Shown in pieces: positions 1 through 6,016 of a stretch of DNA of 7,260 bases. The stretch's first letter is position 1; the number at the start of each line of letters is the position of its first letter. Under the pieces are notes generated by a model. The model ran no database searches. It saw only the letters and a program-made list of their open reading frames with translations, and was not told where the DNA came from. The stretch is from Bacillota bacterium. Its GTDB lineage: Bacteria; Bacillota_A; Clostridia; Lachnospirales; Lachnospiraceae. The stretch spans positions 1 through 7,260 of the forward strand of contig JAEZSL010000171.1 in assembly GCA_023443925.1 (NCBI GenBank). Direction: 5' to 3'. Both the position numbers and the translations under genes were made by a program.

Positions 1-233
1 CGTTTCATTTGTTCCAGAACTTCATCTAGTTCTCCCAATGCCTGTCCGCTGCGGATATCAACTCCCAAGGCTACCTTGTCGAATTTCTCCGTACCGTTAA
101 AGGTTAGCTGCACAAGCTTATAAATGAGTTGGATAGGAAGATTGTCTACACAGAAATACCCGGCATCTTCAAGCATTTTTAATACCGAACTCTTACCCGC
201 TCCGGACATGCCTGTTACAATAACCATCCTCAT
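1..233 (-). CDS. rapZ: RapZ/YvcJ-family P-loop nucleotide-binding protein, N-terminal part (runs off window)
   Basis: The N-terminal 77 codons are present and the C-terminus lies beyond position 1. The protein begins MRMVIVTGMSGAGKSSV, with a Walker A P-loop GMSGAGKS at residues 8-15, and has the family hallmark DNLP at residues 30-33 followed by a VDIRSG stretch. RapZ proteins (about 290 aa) are cytosolic ATP/GTP-binding proteins. In E. coli RapZ guides decay of the sRNA GlmZ and so controls glucosamine-6-phosphate synthase; the Bacillus homologue YvcJ is a nucleotide hydrolase affecting competence. Which role applies here cannot be read from the sequence. The first ATG is chosen because GAGAGGG (244-238) precedes it by 4 bases; a second in-frame ATG is two codons in. 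The murB stop is only 17 bases upstream, so the two are almost certainly co-transcribed and perhaps translationally coupled. Downstream neighbours in related genomes are usually whiA and an HPr-like gene, not visible here. Confidence 0.95.
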   Translation of the reverse strand, partial: MRMVIVTGMSGAGKSSVLKMLEDAGYFCVDNLPIQLIYKLVQLTFNGTEKFDKVALGVDIRSGQALGELDEVLEQMK

Positions 234-250
234 AGCACCCTCTCAATCTG

Positions 251-1165
251 TTAGAATTCACCTAAAAGTTTAACTTCCGGTTCTAACACAACTCCAAATT
301 TATGATTAACAATTTCAATTACATCAGAAATTAATGTTTTTACCTCAATGGCAGTCGCACCACCTTTATTAATGACAAAACCACAGTGCTTTTCCGAGAT
401 CTGGGCATTGCCGACCTGGTATCCGCGAAGTCCGGAATCCATAATCAGTTTACCGGCATAGAAACCGGCCGGTCTTTTAAAGGTACTGCCGGCACTGGGG
501 TATTCCAGAGGCTGTTTTTCACGCCTTCTTCTATTCAGATCATTAATTTTTCCTATAATTTCTTCTTTATTGCCTGTCTGAAAGCCAAATAAAGCTTCCA
601 GAACAATATAATCCTTTTCCTGAATTACGGTAGTACGGTAACCCATGTGCAGATCCTCCGCATTGAGGTGTATTACATTGCCGTTCTGATCAGAAACTAC
701 CGCTTCCAGAATTGTCTGTTTCACCTCACCGTCATAAGCGCCGGCATTCATGGTAACTGCACCTCCCAGAGTTCCCGGGATTCCGGCAGCAAATTCAAAG
801 CCTGTGAGGCTGTGTTCTGCTATCTCATTGGCTAACTTTGACAATAAAACTCCCGCCTGTGCCTTTACCTTATGGTCTTCTTCAAATGTGATTTTGCTGA
901 AGTCTTTCCCTAATTTAATAATGGTACCCCGGTATCCTTTATCACTGACTAAAAGATTGCTTCCGTTTCCCATTATGTAAAAAGGTATGTTCATAGCCCG
1001 GCATAGCTTTATGGTTTGGGTAACCTGGGTAACAGTTTCCGGCACTACCAGAAAATCTGCAGGTCCGCCGATTTCAAAAGTTGTATGCTTTGCAAGAGGT
1101 TCTTCTATCAGTATCTGTTTATCCTGTAGTATTGTTATTAATTTATGATAAAATGCCTCTTTCAT
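251..1165 (-). CDS. murB: UDP-N-acetylmuramate dehydrogenase (UDP-N-acetylenolpyruvoylglucosamine reductase)
   Basis: MurB is the cytosolic FAD enzyme that reduces UDP-GlcNAc-enolpyruvate with NADPH to UDP-MurNAc, the second committed step of peptidoglycan precursor synthesis. The 304-residue product is a usual length. The FAD-binding domain shows TTFEIGGPADFLVVPE (28-43), GNGSNLLVSDKGYRG (66-80) and GIPGTLGGAVTMNAGAYDGE (128-147). The substrate side shows YRTT (176-179; the Arg is the conserved active-site residue), the catalytic serine S227 in AGSTFKRP, and LEPEV (294-298) with the conserved catalytic acid. The layout is that of the shorter Gram-positive-type MurB. An ATG four codons upstream (1177-1175) is in frame, but I prefer 1165: GAGGA (1175-1171) sits 5-6 bases before it, whereas the upstream ATG has no Shine-Dalgarno and itself forms part of that site. 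The gene is followed closely by rapZ and preceded by a 210-base gap with promoter-like features. It shows nothing broken. Confidence 0.97.
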   Translation of the reverse strand: MKEAFYHKLITILQDKQILIEEPLAKHTTFEIGGPADFLVVPETVTQVTQTIKLCRAMNIPFYIMGNGSNLLVSDKGYRGTIIKLGKDFSKITFEEDHKVKAQAGVLLSKLANEIAEHSLTGFEFAAGIPGTLGGAVTMNAGAYDGEVKQTILEAVVSDQNGNVIHLNAEDLHMGYRTTVIQEKDYIVLEALFGFQTGNKEEIIGKINDLNRRRREKQPLEYPSAGSTFKRPAGFYAGKLIMDSGLRGYQVGNAQISEKHCGFVINKGGATAIEVKTLISDVIEIVNHKFGVVLEPEVKLLGEF

Positions 1166-1209
1166 ATATTTCCTCATTTCTGAGCATTATTATGGAACAA
1201 CTGAAATCA

Positions 1210-1231
1210 GTGCCAGCATATAAGCCGGCAC
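1210..1231 (-). other. Stem-loop in the murB leader
   Basis: Two 8-base arms (1210-1217 and 1224-1231) flank a 6-base loop (1218-1223). The single non-Watson-Crick position is a G-U pair when read as minus-strand RNA, but an A-C clash on the plus strand, so the structure fits a minus-strand transcript. If the TATAAT at 1239-1234 is a real -10, transcription would start at or just before this hairpin, placing it at the extreme 5' end of the murB mRNA, where such hairpins often slow decay. No U-tract follows in the transcript direction, so it does not look like a terminator of glcK. Confidence 0.45.
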
Positions 1232-1233
1232 AG

Positions 1234-1281
1234 ATTATATAAATCCTGCTCCGATAAATACCGTAAACATGATTTACGGTA
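1234..1281 (-). promoter_or_regulatory. Candidate murB promoter with a 23-bp dyad near the -35 position
   Basis: The minus strand carries a perfect TATAAT at 1239-1234. The -35 hexamer 17 bases upstream would read GGTATT, a poor match to TTGACA. A perfect 9-bp inverted repeat, TACCGTAAA (1259-1267) and TTTACGGTA (1273-1281) with a 5-base spacer, begins 19 bases upstream of the -10, that is, across the -35 region. This layout suits a regulated promoter in which a dimeric regulator binds the dyad, but no regulator can be named. Alternatively the dyad is a 9-bp RNA hairpin followed by UUUAU and acts as a weak terminator of glcK. The rest of the 210-base gap shows no gene. Confidence 0.35.
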
Positions 1282-1375
1282 CCTTCTGCTAAATTTTATT
1301 CTGATTTCTTATGCTATTTAGTATATGCTGTCATTTCACTTTTCTATGTTAGTATAATATACCTTTTTTTAGAAC

Positions 1376-2317
1376 TTATTTACCAATAATGAGCTTAGCA
1401 CTTCCATAGATTCCCGCATCATTGCCTAACTCGGCCAGCTTGAAATCTTTGTTCTGTAATGCAAATAGTACGTTGCTCTCATAATATTTTTTAATTAAAT
1501 CAGTTAACATAGTACCGGCTTTTGATACTCCGCCGCCGATAACAAAGGCCTGGGGATCTACCACATGCGCAATGTGGGACATGGCAATTGCCAGATATCT
1601 GCATAACTGATCTACCGATTCGACAGACAGCGCATCGCCTTCTTTTGCATAATCAAAAATAACCTTAGCGGATAAATGCTGCACATCTCTTAATTTAGAG
1701 GGCTCTTCGGATTTTTCCAGAAGTCTTTTGGCCTCTTTTACAATACCGGTTGCAGAAGCAAACTGTTCCAGACAGCCGTTTCTGCCACAGTTACATTTAT
1801 CTTCTTCCTTAAAATTAACTGTGATATGTCCAATTTCACCTGCTGCTCCGTTACTGCCGGTTAAGATTTCACCATTTAGAATGACACCGCCCCCGACACC
1901 GGTTCCAAGAGTAACCATAATCAAATTCTTATAGCCGCGGCCGCCACCCTGCCACATTTCACCAAGTGCAGCTACATTGGCATCGTTTCCTACTTTCGTT
2001 TCAAAGCCGGTCAGACGTTTGGTTTCCTCTGCCACATTGAAAACACCCCAGCCTAAATTAACACAGTTAATAACCGTTCCGTCTTCTGTTACCGGCCCGG
2101 GCACACCGATTCCAATACCGATAATGCGTTCCCGGTCTAATTTGTCCGCAGCCATCTTTTTGTTAATGGATTCCGCTACATCTTCTAATATATGACTGCC
2201 GCTATCTTCCTTTCTTGTTGGAATTTCCCATTTATCCAGGAGACTCCCCTGATCCGAAAAAAGTCCTAATTTAACGGAGGTTCCGCCGATGTCAATACCA
2301 AAACACAATCTTTCCAT
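1376..2317 (-). CDS. glcK: ROK-family glucokinase
   Basis: A 313-residue ROK-family sugar kinase, most likely a cytosolic glucokinase (glucose + ATP to glucose-6-phosphate). The phosphate-binding loop is DIGGTSVKLGLF (9-20). GNDANVAALGE (110-120) carries the catalytic aspartate D112. GTGVGGGVILNGE is at 138-150. EIGH (161-164) with H164, plus CNCGRNGC (175-182) with C175, C177 and C182, make the ROK zinc site; the sugar-contacting E184 region follows in LEQFASATG. A late glycine motif, VIGGGVSKAG, is at 259-268. The frame is open upstream to 2380, but I choose 2317 because AGAGGAT (2330-2324) lies 8 bases before it and because ROK proteins start just before the DIGGT loop. Its place directly downstream of hprK fits a role in glucose use and catabolite control. 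ROK kinases also include N-acetylglucosamine, mannose and allose kinases, so the exact sugar is inferred from resemblance to Gram-positive GlcK. Confidence 0.92.
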   Translation of the reverse strand: MERLCFGIDIGGTSVKLGLFSDQGSLLDKWEIPTRKEDSGSHILEDVAESINKKMAADKLDRERIIGIGIGVPGPVTEDGTVINCVNLGWGVFNVAEETKRLTGFETKVGNDANVAALGEMWQGGGRGYKNLIMVTLGTGVGGGVILNGEILTGSNGAAGEIGHITVNFKEEDKCNCGRNGCLEQFASATGIVKEAKRLLEKSEEPSKLRDVQHLSAKVIFDYAKEGDALSVESVDQLCRYLAIAMSHIAHVVDPQAFVIGGGVSKAGTMLTDLIKKYYESNVLFALQNKDFKLAELGNDAGIYGSAKLIIGK

Positions 2318-2386
2318 ATACTTATCCTCTTTTTTTATTTTATTAGCCTTCCCTTGGACCGTCATCTTAAATTTTTGCAAAGACAG

Positions 2387-2407
2387 TCAGATGTAAAGGA
2401 ATACCAT
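2387..2407 (-). CDS. Possible six-codon leader ORF with a perfect Shine-Dalgarno (speculative)
   Basis: An exact AGGAGG (2420-2415) is followed after 7 bases by ATG GTA TTC CTT TAC ATC TGA, encoding MVFLYI. This is the best ribosome binding site in the window, yet it drives only six codons. The ORF is in the same reading frame as glcK, whose start lies 90 bases downstream; after the TGA the frame stays open into glcK. It could be a leader peptide that loads ribosomes ahead of glcK, the decayed start of an older longer ORF, or chance. Nothing in the peptide is recognisable. Confidence 0.25.
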   Translation of the reverse strand: MVFLYI

Positions 2408-2423
2408 TATTCTTCCTCCTGCA

Positions 2424-2445
2424 TAACGCAGACCTGTCTGCGTTA
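2424..2445 (-). repeat. Perfect 10-bp inverted repeat upstream of glcK
   Basis: TAACGCAGAC (2424-2433) and GTCTGCGTTA (2436-2445) are perfect inverted copies two bases apart. As RNA this would give an 8-bp stem with a 6-base loop, ending 3 bases before the AGGAGG at 2420-2415 of the six-codon ORF. As DNA it is a 22-bp palindrome of operator size. No U-tract follows, so it is not a canonical terminator. The near-complete symmetry in a gap of only 157 bases suggests a function, either an operator or an mRNA hairpin that shapes access to the ribosome site. Confidence 0.5.
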
Positions 2446-2455
2446 CTGCTTTAAT

Positions 2456-2485
2456 AAGAAGTTTGAAAGGAACTTCAAACTTCTT
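2456..2485 (-). terminator. 12-bp hairpin overlapping the end of hprK (weak terminator or processing hairpin)
   Basis: The arms 2456-2467 and 2474-2485 are perfect 12-bp inverted copies around a 6-base loop (2468-2473); the hprK stop codon lies in the stem. In the transcript direction the stem is followed by AUUAAAG rather than a run of U, and most of its pairs are A-U, so strong rho-independent termination is doubtful. It may instead attenuate read-through into glcK or protect the 3' end of an hprK message. Confidence 0.4.
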
Positions 2486-3419
2486 CCTCATGTTTTGCTT
2501 TTTTCATTAAATTATTTGTTACACGATTATATAATTCCTGAGCCGCATTATATCCCATCTTCTTCTGCCTGTAATTAACGGCAGCCGATTCACAGATAAT
2601 AGCCAGATTACGGCCGGGTCTTATGGGTATGGAATGGCACACTACCTTGTTCCCCAAAAATTCCGTATATTGTTCTTCCAGTCCCAGACGGTCATATTCC
2701 TGATCCTTATTCCATTCCTCCAGTTTAATGACTAGATCGATGGACTGGGTATTTTTAACACTTTCAACACCAAAAAGGGTCTTGACATCAATAATACCAA
2801 TACCTCTTAATTCAATAAAGTGCCTGGTTATATCAGGAGCAGTTCCGATTAAGGTATCGTCACTGACTTTTTTTATTTCAACAACATCATCCGTAACCAG
2901 ACGGTGGCCCCTCTTAATAAGTTCCAGCGCTGCCTCGCTTTTACCGATGCCGCTTTCCCCCATGATCAGGATTCCTTCCCCGTATACATCCACCAATACA
3001 CCATGGATAGAGATTCTGGGTGCCAATTCCACATTAAGCCAGCGGATGACTTCCGCCATAAAAGAGGAAGTGGTTTTTGACGTACGCAGAATGGGAATTC
3101 CCTTTTCTGTTGCCATCTGGATCAGTTCAGGTGCTACTTCTATATTTCTGCAGAATACGATGCAGGGTACCTTATAGTCCATTAACCTGGACATAATACC
3201 ATGTCCGTGGTCTTTCTCCATCTTCTGCATGTATGCATATTCCACATGTCCGATAACCTGGACACGTTCGGAATCAAAATAATCAAAAAATCCGGCAAGC
3301 TGCAATGCAGGCCGGTTCACATCCGGCTGACACAGTTTGATATGTCTGATATCAATATCCGGTGTGACATTTTCAAGATTCATTTTTGAAATTAACTTTG
3401 ACAATTGTACCGTATACAT
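2475..3419 (-). CDS. hprK: HPr kinase/phosphorylase
   Basis: HprK is the cytosolic sensor enzyme that phosphorylates HPr (and Crh where present) on a serine with ATP or PPi, and removes that phosphate by phosphorolysis. Ser-phosphorylated HPr acts with CcpA in carbon catabolite repression. The 314-residue product matches the family length of about 310. The N-terminal domain runs to about residue 130. The kinase domain has the conserved H139 in SIHGVLVDVYG, the P-loop GESGIGKS (154-161), paired aspartates D177-D178 in LVTDDVV, the family signature IELRGIGIIDV (202-212), and the C-terminal RPGRN (267-271) with MGYNAA (288-293). The frame is open upstream to 3491, but ATG at 3419 is preferred because GAGG (3428-3425) precedes it by 5 bases and MYTVQLSKL is the expected start. 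It lies between uvrC and glcK, with a candidate promoter at 3581-3552. Confidence 0.97.
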   Translation of the reverse strand: MYTVQLSKLISKMNLENVTPDIDIRHIKLCQPDVNRPALQLAGFFDYFDSERVQVIGHVEYAYMQKMEKDHGHGIMSRLMDYKVPCIVFCRNIEVAPELIQMATEKGIPILRTSKTTSSFMAEVIRWLNVELAPRISIHGVLVDVYGEGILIMGESGIGKSEAALELIKRGHRLVTDDVVEIKKVSDDTLIGTAPDITRHFIELRGIGIIDVKTLFGVESVKNTQSIDLVIKLEEWNKDQEYDRLGLEEQYTEFLGNKVVCHSIPIRPGRNLAIICESAAVNYRQKKMGYNAAQELYNRVTNNLMKKAKHEEEV

Positions 3420-3446
3420 AATTACCTCGCATTCCTGCGCCTGTTC

Positions 3447-3458
3447 ATTTGCGCAAAT
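3447..3458. repeat. 12-bp perfect palindrome in the hprK leader
   Basis: ATTTGCGCAAAT is a perfect palindrome 28 bases upstream of the hprK start and would sit in the 5' untranslated region if the promoter at 3581-3552 is used. It has no unpaired loop as RNA, so a DNA-binding site is the more natural reading. Flanking CCTGCG and CGCAGG arms on the minus strand could form a loose enclosing stem. No known operator is recognised. Confidence 0.3.
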
Positions 3459-3539
3459 AAAATTGGTGCTGATGACGGTTCGCAGGCACAAATTTCCTAA
3501 GTGACAGCTGAAACGCTCACTCTTGCATATATAAACACA

Positions 3540-3581
3540 AAGTCTAGACTTATTCTAACACAGACCGTCCTATGCTGTAAA
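3540..3581 (-). promoter_or_regulatory. Candidate hprK sigma-A promoter with a palindrome at the start site
   Basis: The minus strand has TTTACA (3581-3576) and TAGAAT (3557-3552), each one base from the sigma-A consensus, separated by 18 bases. This is the best-supported promoter in the window and would give a leader of about 125 bases for hprK. Immediately downstream of the -10 lies a perfect 12-bp palindrome, AAGTCTAGACTT (3540-3551), covering the expected transcription start, a typical repressor position. No terminator is visible between uvrC and this promoter, so read-through from uvrC is also possible. Confidence 0.55.
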
Positions 3582-3671
3582 TAGCTTTATTCGAACCTCT
3601 TATCACTAAAGTATTTATGATATGCATGACATTTACGGAGGATTCTATTACAATGATTTAACTTTCTAAGC

Positions 3672-5534
3672 TTACGAATGAAAAAAATCATAAACCTGCT
3701 TTGCAGACCTCATATTCATAGTTGCAACGGCTGCCAGTTCTTCTATAGTTGCGGCTTTTATTGATTCCAGCGACTGATAGTGTTTCATAAGTGCCCGTCT
3801 TCTGGTCGTACCGATACCATCGATATCGTCAAGTATGGAATGCACCTGCTTCTTACCTCTGAGCTGCCTGTGGTATTCTATGGCAAAACGGTGGGTTTCA
3901 TCCTGTATCCTGGTAATTAATTTAAAAGCTTCACTGTTATGATCTAAAGGAATTTCTTCATTATGATATAACAGGCCTCTGGTTCTGTGATTGTCATCCT
4001 TTACCATGCCGCAGACCGGAATATTCATCTTTAAACTATCAAGTACTTTTTCCGCAATATTAACCTGTCCTTTACCACCGTCCATCATAATCAGATCCGG
4101 ATACCGGTTAAAACTACCGTATTCCGCATCCAGATTCTTCTCCTTAAGTTCTTCCTCTTCTCTTAAGCCGTGGGTCAGGCGCCTTGTCAGAACTTCCTGC
4201 ATGGAAGCATAATCATCCGGGCCTTTTACACCTTTTATCTTAAACTTCCGGTAGTCATTCCGCTTCGGTTTGCCATTTTCATAAACAACCATGGAACCAA
4301 CTGATTCAAAGCCGCTTATATTGGAGATATCAAATGCTTCGATACGGGACAAGCCCGGTATGTTTAACATATCTCCGATTACTCCAAGGGCACCAATGGT
4401 TTTTGCTTCTTCCCTTTTAATTTTTTCCGCATCCTGCTGCAGTACCATGGAAGCATTTTTTCTGGCCAGTTCTACCAGTCTTTCCTTTTCTCCCTTTACA
4501 GGTACTTTAATATATACCTTCTGCCCCCGTTTGGAAGAAAGCCATTCTTCTATAACCTCCTGATCCTCCAGCGCTTCGCTTAGTATCAGTTCCCTGGGAA
4601 TAAAGGGTGTTCCCGCATAAAATTGTTTTACAAAGCTGGTCATAATGCTGTTTTTTGTTTCATGTTCCACTCCGGTCAGGTAAAAATGCTCCCTGCCGAT
4701 TAATTTGCCGTTACGGATAAAAAAGACTTGTACCACGGCTTCGTCTCCGGCCGAAGCACTGGCCAGAATATCCCTGTCCTCAAACTCCCCGCTGGTAATC
4801 TTCTGCTTTTCTGAGATCTGCTTCACGCTGTTAATTAAATCCCGGTATTCTGCCGCAGATTCATATTCCATATTCATGGCAGCCTCCGACATTTTCTGTT
4901 CCAGCTGTTTTGTTACAAGGGAGAAGTTACCATTTAAAAATTCCAGTACCTGGTTTACAGATTCCCGGTAGTCCGCTTCGGAGATATAACCCTGACAAGG
5001 CGCTTTGCATTGCTTGATATGATAATACAAACAAGGCCGTTCTTTGCCGATATCCTTTGGCAGGTTGCGATTACAGGATCTGGTAAAATATATCTTGCGG
5101 ATCAGCTCGATGGTATCCTTAACGGATTTAGCGCTGGTATAGGGACCAAAATATTTGGCTTTATCTTTACCCCTTTCTCTGGCAAACAAAATCCTGGGAT
5201 AGGCTTCCTGAACGGTAACCTTAATATAGGGATAATTTTTATCATCCTTAAGCATGGTATTATATTTCGGTCTATGTTCTTTTATTAAATTACTTTCCAA
5301 CACCAGGGCTTCTAATTCGGAATCCGTTATGATGTATTCAAAATACTGGATTCTCGTGACCATTTGCTGGATCTTAGGAGTTAAATTCCTGCTATTTTGA
5401 AAATACTGCCTTACCCGGTTTTTCAGGCTTATGGCCTTACCCACATAAATAATGGTGTCATGCTTGTCATGCATGATATACACACCCGGTTTTGCAGGAA
5501 GCTTCTTTAATTCCTCTTCTATGTTAAAATACAT
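3672..5534 (-). CDS. uvrC: Excinuclease ABC subunit C
   Basis: UvrC makes both incisions around a bulky DNA lesion marked by UvrA and UvrB in nucleotide excision repair. The 620-residue protein has all standard parts. The GIY-YIG nuclease domain (about 14-93), which makes the 3' cut, has GVY (17-19), YVG (30-32), R40 and E80. Four cysteines, C154, C168, C176 and C180, match those proposed to hold an Fe-S cluster in E. coli UvrC. The UvrB-binding UVR segment is at about 203-240. The RNase H-like domain for the 5' cut has D402 in FDISN, D485 in MMDGGKGQ and H548 in DETHRFA. A C-terminal helix-hairpin-helix region (about 565-617) binds DNA. The start at 5534 has AAGGAG (5546-5541) 6 bases upstream and the expected opening residues. 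It is preceded by 571 non-coding bases and followed by a 252-base gap before hprK. Confidence 0.98.
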   Translation of the reverse strand: MYFNIEEELKKLPAKPGVYIMHDKHDTIIYVGKAISLKNRVRQYFQNSRNLTPKIQQMVTRIQYFEYIITDSELEALVLESNLIKEHRPKYNTMLKDDKNYPYIKVTVQEAYPRILFARERGKDKAKYFGPYTSAKSVKDTIELIRKIYFTRSCNRNLPKDIGKERPCLYYHIKQCKAPCQGYISEADYRESVNQVLEFLNGNFSLVTKQLEQKMSEAAMNMEYESAAEYRDLINSVKQISEKQKITSGEFEDRDILASASAGDEAVVQVFFIRNGKLIGREHFYLTGVEHETKNSIMTSFVKQFYAGTPFIPRELILSEALEDQEVIEEWLSSKRGQKVYIKVPVKGEKERLVELARKNASMVLQQDAEKIKREEAKTIGALGVIGDMLNIPGLSRIEAFDISNISGFESVGSMVVYENGKPKRNDYRKFKIKGVKGPDDYASMQEVLTRRLTHGLREEEELKEKNLDAEYGSFNRYPDLIMMDGGKGQVNIAEKVLDSLKMNIPVCGMVKDDNHRTRGLLYHNEEIPLDHNSEAFKLITRIQDETHRFAIEYHRQLRGKKQVHSILDDIDGIGTTRRRALMKHYQSLESIKAATIEELAAVATMNMRSAKQVYDFFHS

Positions 5535-5558
5535 GGCATACTCCTTCTAAATATGTTA

Positions 5559-5762
5559 AAAGCAGCGTGTGTTTATAAAGACCTTGCCGGTTCAGAATAC
5601 ACTAACGTAAATGCAGGCCGTATTATCGGGGTAATGGTTTACGCATTCGAAACACAGACCGAGAACATAAGACATGCAAAGTCTTAATCTCCCACAGGAC
5701 GTGCCTAAAACGGACCTGATATTTAATGGATATTCAAAATCCTGTCCCAGGTTTACTGCTTT
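5559..5762 (-). ncRNA. Potentially structured uvrC leader or unrecognised small RNA
   Basis: Read as minus-strand RNA, this 204-base stretch contains compatible nested helices found by eye. A closing stem pairs 5756-5762 with 5559-5565 (7 bp). Inside it, 5650-5656 pairs with 5568-5574 (7 bp), 5645-5648 with 5595-5598, 5638-5643 with 5606-5611 (6 bp) and 5632-5635 with 5622-5625. A separate hairpin pairs 5688-5691 with 5661-5664 and 5681-5686 with 5668-5673, with a 7-base loop. The closing stem's 5' arm falls at the start expected from the TATAAT at 5773-5768, and its 3' arm is followed by a short U-run. It ends about 25 bases before uvrC, so it could be a long leader or an independent small RNA. 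I match it to no riboswitch, T-box, 6S or SRP RNA consensus. No coding potential was seen. Confidence 0.3.
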
Positions 5763-5838
5763 CCTCTATTATATTACCTTTTCAGGAAAAAAAACAGTAT
5801 CCGGTAAAGATTGAATATATAAAAATATCAAGTCCGTT
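5709..5838 (-). repeat. Spaced 16-bp inverted repeat (130-bp unit)
   Basis: The left arm 5709-5724 (AACGGACCTGATATTT) and right arm 5823-5838 (AAATATCAAGTCCGTT) match at 15 of 16 positions as inverted copies with 98 bases between. The one difference becomes a G-U pair in minus-strand RNA. The pairing resumes inward after a small internal loop (ATATTC with GAATAT, then AATC with GATT). It may be a long hairpin in read-through RNA from ftsH, or the terminal repeats of a small non-autonomous element. I see no clear target-site duplication, and there is only one copy here. The candidate uvrC -10 lies in the apical part. Confidence 0.5.
5768..5773 (-). promoter_or_regulatory. Candidate uvrC -10 element
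   Basis: A perfect TATAAT on the minus strand, followed by AGAGGAAAGC, would start transcription near 5761. The -35 hexamer at 17 bases is poor (TGTTTT), although a run of eight T (5794-5787) covers the -35 and spacer region. The resulting uvrC leader would be about 227 bases. It is the best -10 match in the gap on this strand apart from the AT-rich repeat array, where such matches are meaningless. Confidence 0.35.
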
Positions 5839-5873
5839 ATCTGACAGGATGATTTACTAATTCTATAGCATAT

Positions 5874-6006
5874 ATAATATAAATTTTCTTATAATACAAA
5901 TTTCTGATAATATAAATTTCTTAATAATACAAATTTCTTATAATATAGATTTCTTATAATGCAAATTTCTTAATAATACAAATTTTCTGATAACACCAAT
6001 TTTATT
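5874..6006. repeat. AT-rich tandem repeat array, 16-17 bp units
   Basis: Seven good copies begin at 5874, 5891, 5907, 5924, 5940, 5956 and 5973, with a degenerate eighth at 5990. The plus-strand consensus is ATAATAYAAATTTCTT, with an optional extra base in the T-run or after CTT. Position 7 alternates T, C, T, C, T, C over the first six copies, so the array is really a 33-bp dimer repeated three times plus extra copies. It lies about 100 bases beyond the ftsH stop on the side of uvrC. No dyad or spacer structure suggests CRISPR, and G+C is far below that of the genes. The array is non-coding; a role in local melting or bending, or none, is equally possible. Confidence 0.85.
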
Positions 6007-6016
6007 TTAAAATCCA

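Noticed and set aside
2728..3177. A 149-codon plus-strand open frame inside hprK, with several shorter ones in uvrC, glcK, murB and ftsH.
   Set aside because: They are antisense to well-identified genes, lack ribosome sites and recognisable domains, and have the serine- and proline-rich look of shadow frames.
3470..3483. Possible CcpA cre site in the hprK leader.
   Set aside because: Only the 3' half resembles the cre consensus, with about four mismatches at fixed positions, so it is not supportable.
3440..3491. A 14-codon GTG ORF, and an upstream extension of hprK from 3491, in the hprK leader.
   Set aside because: Neither has a convincing start context. The extension residues do not resemble HprK, and ATG 3419 has its own Shine-Dalgarno.
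3590..3605. GGTTCGAAT on the minus strand upstream of hprK resembles a tRNA T-loop.
   Set aside because: The flanking bases do not form a T-stem, and no D-arm, anticodon arm or acceptor stem can be built around it. A similar TTCGAAT at about 5647-5653 fails in the same way.
3552..5660. A shared 11-mer, AACACAGACCG, in the hprK promoter (3557-3567) and uvrC leader (5651-5661).
   Set aside because: Several shared 11-mers are expected by chance in a window this size, and similarity does not extend usefully on either side.
5559..5762. 6S RNA, T-box, SRP RNA or a known riboswitch ahead of uvrC.
   Set aside because: The length and closed shape recall 6S RNA, but I could not align a conserved central bubble. 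There is no T-box UGGNACCGCG motif, and no recognised riboswitch core. I kept it only as an unnamed structured candidate.
5874..5989. Multiple TATAAT-like promoters within the repeat array.
   Set aside because: They are a by-product of the AT-rich repeat unit. No paired -35 elements or plus-strand genes accompany them.
5874..6006. CRISPR array.
   Set aside because: Units are contiguous 16-17 bp with no unique spacers, no suitable repeat length and no cas genes nearby.
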